Source of the DNA: Hydractinia symbiolongicarpus
Taxonomy: Eukaryota > Cnidaria > Hydrozoa > Anthoathecata > Hydractiniidae
DNA: 64,000 nucleotides
Direction: 5' to 3'
Assembly: GCF_029227915.1 (NCBI RefSeq)
Contig: NC_079879.1
Location: 11,160,001 to 11,224,000 of the forward strand
Made by a program: the position numbers and the translations under genes. The notes beneath the pieces were generated by a model. The model was not told where the DNA came from, did no database searches, and was given only the letters and a program-made list of their open reading frames with translations. Below are positions 33,064 through 43,994 of this stretch, piece after piece (the stretch's first letter is position 1; every line of letters begins with the position of its first letter).

Positions 33064-35167
33064 ATGGGATTCGGATTATTTGCACGACGATTCGCTAATG
33101 CTATCAACAAAAAGCAGATTGCTCTTGGTGTAGGTGCTATTGCCGCCGCTACTGGTTATTCCATCTACCAAGCACCTGCTGAGAACAGCTGCAAACAAGC
33201 CATTCGTTCCGCGTACAGAAAATTCATGCCTTTGAATGACTACCCTGATTTGACCAAACACAACAATTGTTTGGCAAATCATCTTACACCTCAATTGTAT
33301 GCGAAGCTAAGAGATCTTGTAAGTATAAAATGAAATCACCTTTTGTTTACTTTCCAATGATCCCTTTTATACTTCATATCGATCAGCGTTTCTTGTTCTC
33401 AAGCAACGAAAATCTTTTACATCTGATGACATCGCATTGCAAAAGAAAAAAACAAATACAATGCAATGTGTTCTTTTTCATTTGTGTCATCCTTTCTGTT
33501 TAGTCAACGCCATCTGGGTTTACTTTGGATCAAGCCATCCAAACCGGAGTTGATAACCCAGGTCATCCCTTTATTACAACAGTCGGCGTTGTCGCTGGAG
33601 ATGAGGAGACGTACAGTGTTTTTGCTGAATTGCTTGACCCCATCATTGAAGAAAGACATAACGGATACAAGAAGACAGACAAGCATATTACTGATCTTAA
33701 TGCATCGAAGATTAGAAACGGTATGCTTGATGAGAATTATGTTTTATCATCAAGAGTGCGTACTGGAAGAAGCATTAAAAACCACAGCCTACCGCCATCT
33801 TGTACAAGAGCTGAGAGAAGAAGTGTTGAGCACATTTTAACCAGTGCACTAAATTCGCTGACAGGTATGTCACATTTCCTATCGTGATAAATAATCATGA
33901 CATCATTATTTTTTTGATATGTTATTTTGATTTTGATTTGACTTCATAGGTGATCTTTCTGGGACATACTATCCGCTGAATGGTATGACAGATGCAGAAC
34001 AACAACAATTGATTGATGACCATTTCTTGTTTGATAAGCCAGTGTCTCCCCTGCTAACCTGTGCAGGGATGGCGCGTGACTGGCCTGATGCTCGTGGAAT
34101 TTTCCACAACAAGGAGAAGAACTTTTTGATTTGGGTAAATGAAGAAGATCACTCAAGAATTATCTCAATGGAGAAAGGTAACTTTTTTGACTATGAAAAC
34201 AGGATTCGAACTTTGATTTCGAATGTTCAACTTACTATTCGAATGTGTTATTTTTAGGAGGAAACATGAAGAATGTTTTTGAAAGATTCTGTCGTGGGTT
34301 GAAGGAGGTTGAGAACCATATTTCAAACAATGGTCATGGTTTTATGTGGAATGAACATTTGGGCTACATACTTACTTGCCCATCAAATTTGGGAACTGGT
34401 TTAAGAGCAGGTAAGTCTTCGTTATTTTTCGACTTATTATTATTCTAGCTATCGACTTTTTATTTAATATGTTAATACCTCTTTTTAAATAATTCTAGCT
34501 GAATGACGCGCCTTAATTTATTTTAAAATCTTGTTTCATCAGGTGTTCATGTGAAATTGCCTAAACTATCAAAAGATAAACGTTTTGATGCCATTTTGGA
34601 ATCATTCCGTTTACAAAAGAGAGGAACCGGAGGTGTCGACACAGCCGCTACTGGAGGCACTTTCGATATTTCTAATCTGGACCGACTTGGATTTTCTGAA
34701 GTAGGTAGATAGCTGCGTAAAAGTTACCTTACTGGTACAAAACGTTATTAAAAACTGACCAAATTTTAGCTTAGTCAAATTTTACGGACTTTTCTTAATT
34801 TGCTTTCCTTTCTCCTTCAAAAACAAAGAAGGATATTTTCAATCTTGGATATTTTCTGTTTACTTTTATATAAAAAAGGGAGTATTATTATTTCAGTTAG
34901 TGCTTGCTAAATTTTTTCCGATTAGACGACAATAATTGACTTTAAATTTATGTTGATCTAATTTGTTGTTTGGTCTAATGGAATATCACATAGCTACAAT
35001 TGTTTTTAATATTTATTTATTGATTGGTAGATTTTTTTGATTTTTTATTTCAGGTTCAGTTAGTCCAACAAGTCATTGACGGAGTTAACACCTTGATTGA
35101 TATGGAAAAGAATTTGGAGAGAGGGAAGAGCATTGATGGGCTGCTTCCCAACAATTTGAAGTTTTAA
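33064..35167 (+). CDS. CKMT: Mitochondrial creatine kinase
   Basis: Catalyses reversible phosphoryl transfer between ATP and creatine in the mitochondrial intermembrane space. Six exons (33064-33318, 33504-33864, 33950-34177, 34258-34410, 34543-34700, 35054-35167) join in phase to give 422 residues, the usual length. Residues 1-42 ([18 protein letters not shown], then a hydrophobic AIAAATGYS) are a mitochondrial presequence. The body is very close to animal Mt[48 protein letters not shown] and the NEEDH catalytic-Glu motif. The signature is [13 protein letters not shown] with the reactive Cys at 322. The mobile loop [10 protein letters not shown], with Val, is typical of creatine rather than arginine kinases. 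The Cys and the loop both support creatine as substrate. Confidence 0.97.
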
Positions 35168-37643
35168 GCGACGTTCGCGTTGCTTTTTTATTTAAAAAAG
35201 TAAAAAAATATAAAAAAAATATAAAAATAAAAAAAATCAACAAAAAGAAGAAAACAAAAAAAATAACAAAAAAATAAAAAATATATAAAATTTTGGCAGG
35301 AGGGAGAGGAAGGAGATAAACAAAAGTGCATTTTTTTGCACAGAAAGTATGGAAATTGATAAACTTTTTTTATGTTTGGGATCTGAAACTAAATGATGCT
35401 AAAACTGAGAAAAGGAGAGAATTAGGATTTGAAAAGCAGCAAAACAAAAACAATATTAAGAAGGAAATGTTACATGTTTCGGATGGAAGCTATGTAACAT
35501 ACTAGCAGAGTTATTTTTTCATTCAAAACCCAAATTGTGTACGGACCTTTATATTGCTTCATAAAAATTTTCACTAGCAAAATAAAAATAAAAACTGGAA
35601 GATTGTATATTTTAGAAACGTTTTTTTTTTGTGAGAGAGTTTGGTATCGCTTAGAAGTTTTATATTTACCATCATGACGTCAAAAGAAACTTTTAAGTTT
35701 GTTTTATTTTGTACGAGGATTTTTTTTTGTGGAGATTCCAATCGGTGAAGATAGTTCAAGCTAATATCACTTGCTTTGTCACTTGCTCGAAATAATTCAT
35801 TTAAGCTTTTCATCTTTTATGTCTTTGTAAGTTAAAATCTGGATAGTGGTACGTAAAAGATGAAAAAAATTATTTCCACATGCATGTGGGTCTGTGACAA
35901 ATAAGTCTTAAATAACAAGGGATATTTGAAAGGTGACATTTTTGATAACTAATGTCTGCTTTGCACACTTCATCGTCTATTTCAAGTTCGCCGCCTACAA
36001 AACTTGAAGAATTTACACAGAAAAATTGCAAAAGAAAAAACAGTTTGAAAAAGGATTCTAAAAGATAGAATGAAACATGCCGAATTTTTGGAGAAGTATA
36101 TAAGTTTATAAAAAATATACAATATGTGGAAATTCATGAAGCAATTAAAGTGATGTTACATAAACCCAAAATATTCCAAAAACAACAACAACAACAACAA
36201 CCCATTTGCCAGTAATACATGAGATTGATTCGATTTCTCTCTAATATCAGTTTTTAGTTGATTTTTGTGGAGGATCCCATCTAAAATTTGTTTTGATGAC
36301 AACATACATGAAGTCGTCTCCGGAATCTCCCTCTTGCCAATAAATAAATAATTTTTAATTTTTTGTTATAAATATACACCACAATGAAAGATAAAAGTTG
36401 TTTTAAAATGGATCTGGTTTCGTCTACGAAATTTTGTGCTTAACTTTTTTACACGCGTTATAACGTCCTTACGTTTGCACATTTTTCAACGCAACATTTT
36501 TCTAAGCACCCTGGACTCAAATCCTTTAAAATAGCTAAGCAATTGGTTAGCCGAGTAAAAAAACATGTGGATCTGGTTACACAAAGCAAAAACTCAAAAA
36601 GTGTCAAGCAACATTGATCCTGAGCGGAGAATGTGTTGCTCAAATCTTCTAATTTGAGGCTGTAGAAGTAAAAAAAATCGAGAATAAAATCGTACGGAAC
36701 TTATTAGTAGGAATTTGGGAAAACAGACTAAATATTGCTAATTTTATAGAGGCCAGTCGTTGTTTCACGTGGAAAACTTCACTGGGATCACTCTTCTAAA
36801 AATCATTTCCTTGCAAAAAGAAGCTGCGACGCAACCAGTTTGCGGAGAGATAAAGTACGGATATTTATATACGAGCTGTTAAAGAGATGCTTTATAATCA
36901 TTTTCGTAGGTGCATTTTGGTGCACATGAAGATAAAAATACACAGACAGAAAAATACAATACATCCCAGAGGTCTTTGAGATAAACTTTCTGGGTTAAAT
37001 AATGTTACATCAAATATTTTTATCATGCCTTTCCACCGGAGACAATGAGATATAATTATATGAGATAAAGGAACTAATTTTTGCGGATTTTACGGTTTAG
37101 GGATCATCCGAGAAGAGAATTTTATTTTTGTGTTCTTTTCCAGTGCAGATAAAAGTATCTTCCTGAGCAAACACATTTCTTGTTCATGAACATTTTATTT
37201 TGTTTTCGTATAATCTTTAATATATTTTAAATATATTTTTATTAATTTCATTAATTTAAATTAAATTTCAAAATTTCACTTTTATTTTCCAACTCACCCT
37301 TCCATGAAATTTTTGCGAATATCAAAAATAAACCTACTCATCCGCGAAATTTAGTTCTTTTCATTTTAAAGCTTCATTTTTTGACCACATTGTTGTTTTC
37401 CTTCCGTATTCGTTCGTTAATTTTTTCTTGTTCACCAATTAGTGGGTACAGCAACCTCGTTCCCAGGGCTCTTTTTCACTTCTTGATATTGAGATGGCCT
37501 TCTTTCATGAACGTCATCCCAATATCAAAAGCTGAAAAAGAGCCCTGAGAAGAAGGTTGTGGTACAGAACAAGTCTTTCCAACTCTCAGAAGGCGACGCA
37601 AAACCCAATCTTCACGCCAGTTTTCATCACAAGTGACACGTTT
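35168..37643. other. Creatine kinase 3' UTR and intergenic region
   Basis: 35200-35290 is A-rich low complexity with several AATAAA-like words; further AATAAA words near 35580 and 36340 could serve longer 3' UTRs. A short (AAC)n run occurs near 36182. A ~110-bp foldback MITE lies at 37447-37553, and CGCGAAA-type words near 37290-37350. No exon was recognised. Confidence 0.6.
37447..37553. mobile_element. Foldback MITE (CAACCTCGTTCCCAGGGCTC ends)
   Basis: The two halves are imperfect inverted repeats: CAACCTCGTTCCCAGGGCTC TTTTTCACTTCTTGATATTG on the left, and CAATATCAAAAGCTGAAAAA GAGCCCTGAGAAGAAGGTTG on the right. Isolated ends of the same family (CCTGGGGACGAGGTTG and similar) appear near 12670, 20410, 20950, 26983 and 42785, so it is a multi-copy non-autonomous element. 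Confidence 0.75.
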
Positions 37644-40600
37644 CTATGACGACGACGATGCATCTGCGTAGTCGTCGTCGGACAAACTTAGATGACGTTG
37701 ATTAAATGTAGTGTTCTCTATATCATCATCTTCATCATATTCGCACAATGTTTTTAACAGTTGCTTATTCTACGAAAAAAACGAGGTTAAGAGTAGTCTC
37801 GTACCCAGGCTTCAGGTTTTAGTTAAGCTCTCTTACCTTTAAACAGCAGGAGACAAACTCGTGCTCAGATATTTTGCCATCGTTATTTAAATCCATAGAC
37901 TAAAAAATAAATAAGCCATGAATTTGGTAATTCTTTATTCTTAAGCCATGGAAAAACCATGGGAATTTTGAAACGGTTTCGCTAATTCTTTCATCTTCAA
38001 CATAACTTACTTCTACTATTAACCCTATTTAAGTCGGGAGTGTAGAGGGAAGCGAGCGTCCCAGGTGAGTGGGGGAGGGGGGGCTACCCCCTAACTTCAC
38101 TTGTGTAGGGCTGTAAGTCATAAAACTTGGTACAGATAAATGCCTCAAATGATGACTATCAGTAATAATTTATGTTGATGTCAGCATTTTTTGTTAAAAT
38201 TCCAGTTGTTAAGGATGTTTTGGTTGGCGTATATTTTTGGTGTTATTTGCTCAACAATATTTAAATTCAGTATATTATTTTTATACTTTAGGGGTCATTT
38301 TAAACTATTTAGCCATAATCATTAACTTATTAAGGCGGCAGTTAGACAAAAATTTCTAGTTTTTAACTCTGGATCAAGAAAGATAATTTCACAGAGCACT
38401 TAACCCAAAAACGAAAACGAAAAAAAGCCTAAATGGTTTTGTAGCAAGAGCGTATAGTAATTAAACTATTTCTAAATAAATAAAGAACTTTAATAAAGAA
38501 AATCACAAATATTTTCCAAAATTTTTAGTTGATCTTCTTATTCCAGAATGATAAAAACTCAGCTGCAGATAGCTTCGGGATCATTAGGTTAACCTTTCTA
38601 ATTTATTAACGAAAGTATGCTAGGTAGGACATTTATATTAATAATAAAAATCTCCTTTTTAAAGAATAATTTTAAATAAAAAAATTGGTTAACAAATTTT
38701 TGGTAGGGGACAGAATATTAATACCTCAGCTATGTAAAAAGAACGTTACCATAAATAGTTTCTCCACACGTGCAATGATATTTTCATCATCGCCTTCCTC
38801 GACGTATTTCGATAAACCAAATATACCTTTTAATATGAACTGAAGATCCTAACAAATAAACACGGAAGGAGTGTTCCAAAATATGAAATTGTTTAAGAAA
38901 TACAACGACGAAATTCATTAGTACCTACCTCTCTGTCGAGAAAACCGTCCTCATCAAGATCATACAAAGAGAATGCCCAGCGGAGTTTATCTTCGTAAGT
39001 GCCGTGCAAACACCGAGACAAAGCTAACACAAAACCCTAAATAAGTAACATTTTTTAACTGTTAAGAAAAGCGACGACTAAAACTGCCTGTTCTTGGCAA
39101 ACCTGACTGTAGAGAGAAGGCTTTATAACAAGTGGATCTGAAATAGAGGAGAGAGAGAGGGTTGGGGGTAGGTCAATTTTTTCAGTTAAATTGTGTCACT
39201 ACCCTTCCTTTAAACACATTGCTTTAAATTAATTCCTGGTTCTTCGTCAGAAACTACTTCCTGCATAATACGTATGTGTTCCTTCAGTGTTTTAAAGACT
39301 TTTATTAAAAAGTAAATCTAACTTTCTCTCATTTTCTACTGAAACTCATTCCAGTTTCCATCAATGAAGGGGGGTAATAAAGGGGAGTGGGTTGTAAGGT
39401 GAATTTTTTAAATAAAGAGAAAAGGTGGGTTAATATATGGGACTGTGGAGTGACCGTTTTTGAATTTTAGTGTTGCACCTCTATATGTACGTTAGCAAGA
39501 GTAATTTGAATAAAAACACTGACTTTTTTTATTAGAATCTAACTTAGCATCAGTAATTTGACTTCGTGCAGTTTAGAAAATAAGTAATTTTTATTTCGAC
39601 TAGATGGAAAACCTGTCATCAACTAATTTTTGTTATATTTGGAGATACTGAATTCCCGCGAAAAAACACAAAATCATCACCCGCAAGAAAAAAGTCACGC
39701 GAAAATCTGTTGGTGAAATTTAATTTGCCCGGAAAATGAAATGAATTTTTATCTGTTAAATTAGATATGTACGAAAGTTTGAAAAATTAATTTTGCAGAA
39801 TAATTATAGAAAAAGGTAGATAAGTAAAGGCGGGAGGAAACGAGACCAGACCTCATAAAGGAAGAATCTATTTAGTACCTCGAAAGATAGTTTTCCAGAT
39901 TTTTGTTTATCAAACGAATTAAATAAACGATTCCCATACAAAGCGGGGTCTAAAGAAGAAAAAAACATTCACTACATATGAATATTAAACATTTATCAAA
40001 CAAGAATATATGATCTTTTTGTTGAGGAAGTAGCTTACCGCTTCCTGGAAACAGCATGCTATGAATGCAGAGAAATGTTTCCAGATCAATAAATCCTGAT
40101 GGACACTCCTAGAATGACGAGATGACACAATTATTAAACAAGACGGGGTAGTTTTGATTGAAATAAACAAAAACAAAGTATAACCACATAGCAGGTTGAA
40201 CCCTTTTATACCTGGTGTTCACTTACGAGGGTTGCAGAAAGAAATGTTATGAGATTGGATTTCTAACGTTGGTTAAATTCCGTGCAAGGTAGCCGGTAAC
40301 GAGAAAAATCAAAGCCAAATTTTGCATTTTTTTGAGATTTTAAGGAAACCTTCCTAAAGTGTTGCAAAGAGTGTTTGCTTATCAATTATTTTACAGTGTA
40401 GACCAACCTTTAGTACTATACGCACCGTTTTAAAGCCACGATACATTCTCTGTAACTCCTCTCTTGTGAAATTAGTTTCTCTCACTAAACCATCTATGCC
40501 AAGAACAATAAGATTACTCACGCAAGGTTCGTCCACCGTCGGTTTTGCTACAAACATAAAATATATTGATGTAGGAATCACAGGAAGTAGTGGGATATTG

Positions 40601-41582
40601 TTTGAACATTGCAAGAACTTACGAGTATCTAATGAGATTTCGGAGGTTTCAAGTTCTTTCTTTTCAAAACAACTGCGTTTTAGATCTAAATAAATTTGCA
40701 GTTATCATGAAATAATAATTTTACACATATAAATATTTGAGTAAAGGCTTCTTCTTGTTCGTAAATTTTCATGTTAATTCACTTCAAATTCAGCGTATTC
40801 TGTGACACAGTATTAATATGGTAAGCATCACCAACCATTAAAATTTATTATCATTTTAGCGTATGAAAGATTTAGTAGTAAATACTTAGTTCAGGGTGGT
40901 TACCCAACAAATAAATGGCAAAAAATAAGAATTCCTTAAGGAGACACATGTTCGTAAGAATTTAATTTCGCGGATGGGAAATGAAGTTTATTTTGACAGG
41001 AATTTAATTTCGCGGATGGCAATATTTTGGGTTTTAGTTCTTTCATCGCATCAATTTTCAGTGCAAGAGTTTAATTTCACGCATAACTAGTGGGAATTTG
41101 ATTTTGCAAACAGTCAATTTTTTTTTTTAAAATGAGCGCAAATTTGATTTCGCGAATTTAACCAAAAAATGAAAGAATAAAGTATTGAGTTTTTTTTTTT
41201 ATACAACAAAAACATCTTTATATTTTATTTTCTTCTCCCCTGGTTACATCCTGCCTCTTTAAAGCTATGTCAAGGTAATCCTTCTTAATTTAAAGAACAC
41301 GAGCTTACATCTGACTAAATTTAAATAACTCTCAGACGTGGATCTATCCACGTTGAAGTGAACTTTGCGAAATAGAACACGCAAGTTAATATGGGAGATG
41401 AGGTTCAAGCTTTTAAGTATCAGCACCAATGACAAGGAATACAAGATGGACATTCTTAAAAACAAAACAATAAACTTACACGAAAAAGGTGAAATGAATG
41501 ATCGAAACATCTTTTTCGGTCGGCTGGTTTTCTTTTCCGCGCGCGTCATCTCGCGCTCGATATGTTCAAAATCTCCTGACAT
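37644..41582 (-). CDS. KChIP/neuronal-calcium-sensor-like EF-hand protein
   Basis: Nine exons (41480-41582, 40623-40685, 40426-40547, 40039-40108, 39879-39949, 38929-39036, 38750-38848, 37837-37899, 37644-37769) join in phase for 274 residues. The core matches the KChIP/NCS pattern: FTREELQRMYRGFKTECPSG, the degenerate EF1 with Cys-Pro-x-Gly; EF2 around FNSFDKQKSGKLSFE, with loop D-K-Q-K-S-G-K; EF3 WAFSLYDLDEDGFLDRED; and EF4 FMSMDLNNDGKISEHEF. EF3 and EF4 have full acidic ligand sets. EF2 is weaker (Lys and Gln in the loop). The N-terminus is a basic, Ser-rich extension without an obvious Gly-2 myristoylation site, as in some KChIPs. The C-terminus ends in an acidic/Ser tail (SDDDYADASSSS). 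Likely a calcium-dependent partner of Kv4-type channels or related targets (inference). Confidence 0.88.
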
Positions 41583-42382
41583 ATTTGAAACCAAACTCAA
41601 TGAAGAGGTGAAATTTCGCTCCGTGGTGCAATTCTGAATATCCAACGTATCTAAAATTTAAAATATTCTTCAGTCAGTTTATTCAACATTTTTGTACAAT
41701 TAAAAGCACCCTCGTAACTATGGCAACGCGATTCACATAATGGTAGATGTTGCAAAAAAAGTTTAGAAAAAGCAAAAGTAATCAAGCCACATTTGGCTTG
41801 ATGACTCATATAATTTGGATGAAAAAAAGGAGTTTTGTGTCAAAGCTACTTACCCATCATGCATTTGTTGTCTGTTCTTCGAACGCACAACAACTCTAGT
41901 TGACGAAAAGTCCAGCCTCCTCGGTGCTACGTGTTTAATGGACAACATAGCTTATTTACTCATACCCCATCTACATTAAAAATTTAAACAAAATTCTAAG
42001 ACTCAAAAAATAATTTTTTCTCTGTAAATTCGATTTTCATTTAGTCTTTCTTTGCTTAATAAATAAATACGCTCGCAATGAAACTATTCTAAAAGTTTAA
42101 CGTTAATGTAAAATTAAAAAAACATTTAAAATTGAAATTTCCTAGGGCCTTTAACTATATGTTCAGTATTTTTCTAGATAAATTTCTCTGCGGAAGGAAG
42201 GACTTCGTAGTATATCGTAAAAAGAAAACTTGGCAAACATATATATTTGTCGATAAAATCAGAAATATGAGTCATAGCACTAATTTTTTAAAGAAACAAA
42301 CCATATATGAAAAATTAGAACGAGTTCAGGTGTTAGACTTTCATATCGGTTGTATTTCTAAGAATTGAACAACCTGCATTAT

Positions 42383-42627
42383 AATTATTATTCCGGATAT
42401 TTATACGATATGTCCACTTCATTGTTGGAAACACTGTTATCAACCCGAGTCCTTCGGAATGTATACATTAACTATACACCGGTATTGCCTATCCACTTCC
42501 CCTCACATGGCATGGGTTGACACGCAGCTGTGGCACAAACATTTGCTAGACATGCCCGCGCTGTGGGCCGAACCCCGGACCTTGTGATCACGAAGCGAAC
42601 TCCATAACCACAAGGCCACGCGCTAGT
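42383..42627 (-). mobile_element. tRNA-derived SINE, family 2, copy A
   Basis: On the minus strand a tRNA-like head (GCGCGTGGCCTTGTGGTTAT, then a box-B-like GGTTCGGCCC) is followed by a body ending on the left at ATTATTATTCC. It is about 245 bp and shares head and tail with the shorter copy at 43801-43952. Confidence 0.8.
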
Positions 42628-43800
42628 ATTTTTTTTACTAGCATTTTATCCCAAAACATTTTAAAACAATTTTACAATTCAACCGGGCAGAACACTGAAT
42701 GAGCTAAGTATTAACCAATCAAAAGCATTAAAACACCATAACTAGTTGTAACGATAAGAAAAGCTGTTTTCAAATGCAACCAGGTCTGAGGACGAGGAGG
42801 GATAACATATACTTGTGATATACATTTTAATTTCTTTTTATTTTAACAAAACACTGATTATACTGTGCAGTGTAAAATTGTAAAAAAAATATTCTAGAAA
42901 CTTCTCCGTTAAAATCACAACGAGTAGAAGATAATCAAATCATTCAATCACTAAACCTCTCGCTTACAGAACAAGTATTTTTATAAGTATATAAAATTTT
43001 AAAACAGAATCGGGTAAGCTAAACAAATGTTGGTTTAAGGGTTTAAAATATGCATGTTCATCTCAAACAACTTTATTTCTGAAAGTATATTGCCTAGAGA
43101 ATGATATAAAATGATGCAGTGTGCTGTAAAAATTAAAATAATAATTTACTATGCAAAATAAATAAAACCAAACAACAATGTTATAGATTTATAGGCGCTT
43201 TAGTTTCATACTGCACCAGTTAAGTACAGGTTGTGTTGCCACGCACATGCCTGTGGTACTATTCTCCAAGATGGCGCAGCGTGTTGTGTGAGCCACCAAT
43301 CGGGTTCCGTTGATAGCCTACAGGTGCTGCATCATAAAATTGCGATATAATACCTGACAAGCTCTATAAACGTGCTCAGATAGGGATTTACTTTAAAATT
43401 CGAGTAAAACGAGTTAAGTCGAGTAAAACGAGTGACTTCACAATTTTGATTTTGTCGCCAGAAGAGGAATGTCGTTGTACGGCAAGACGAATGGATACAA
43501 CGGTAAGCTGCTTTTCAATTTTAATACATCGTCGATAACATCCCAAGTTTTCTAAATAAAAAGAAGTTAAATCCTTGTTTATGTAAAAACGCATACACCG
43601 TGCCTTCGTACAGAAATCTTGTAGTTGGTTGAAAATTTGTATAATGCGTGGAGTTGTGTGACGGCAAAAACACGTCAATTGCTTTGTAGATGTGATGTCA
43701 TATGGTATGACTTTATGGCCGCATGTTTTTATATTAGAGTTTTTTCAACGTGAAGAAGTCAAAAACTATATCAACTCGACATTCTTCAAGGAAAAAATAT

Positions 43801-43952
43801 TATTATTATTCCGAATATTTATACAGGATATAACAACTTCAGTGTGAAGAACACTGTTATCAATGTGGGTCCTGTGTTCAGAATGCATGCATTAAGTATA
43901 CATCGGACATTGTGATTACGAAGCGAACTCCATAACCACAAGGCCACGCGCC
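43801..43952 (-). mobile_element. tRNA-derived SINE, family 2, copy B (internally deleted)
   Basis: The tail (ATTATTATTCCGAATATTTAT) and first half of the body match copy A. Most of the middle, including the B box, is missing, but the GAAGCGAACTCCATAACCAC head part remains. It lies just 3' of the last recognised IDE exon. Confidence 0.8.
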
Positions 43953-43994
43953 ACTTAAATATTAATATAAAAGTACCGGAAAATTGGAACGTAC

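Larger units (their letters stand above)
41583..43994. other. Region between KChIP-like gene and IDE, with SINE-2 copies
   Basis: Should contain the KChIP-like 5' UTR/promoter and the last exon plus 3' UTR of IDE. A possible upstream exon on the minus strand (about 41871-41947, MLSIKHVAPRRLDF) has a GTAAGT donor but does not join the recognised exon 1 in frame. Two SINE-2 copies lie at 42383-42627 and 43801-43952. A 43-codon frame at 43189-43317 (minus) with an acceptor and stop fits IDE phase but shows no similarity. Confidence 0.5.

Noticed and set aside
41871-41947. Possible first exon of the KChIP-like gene (MLSIKHVAPRRLDF)
   Set aside because: It has a good donor, but joining to the ATACGTTGG acceptor shifts the frame to a stop. 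It could be 5' UTR or an alternative exon; not included in the CDS.
43388-43678. 96-codon minus-strand frame downstream of IDE
   Set aside because: No similarity to the IDE C-terminus, and no acceptor gives the required phase; probably chance.
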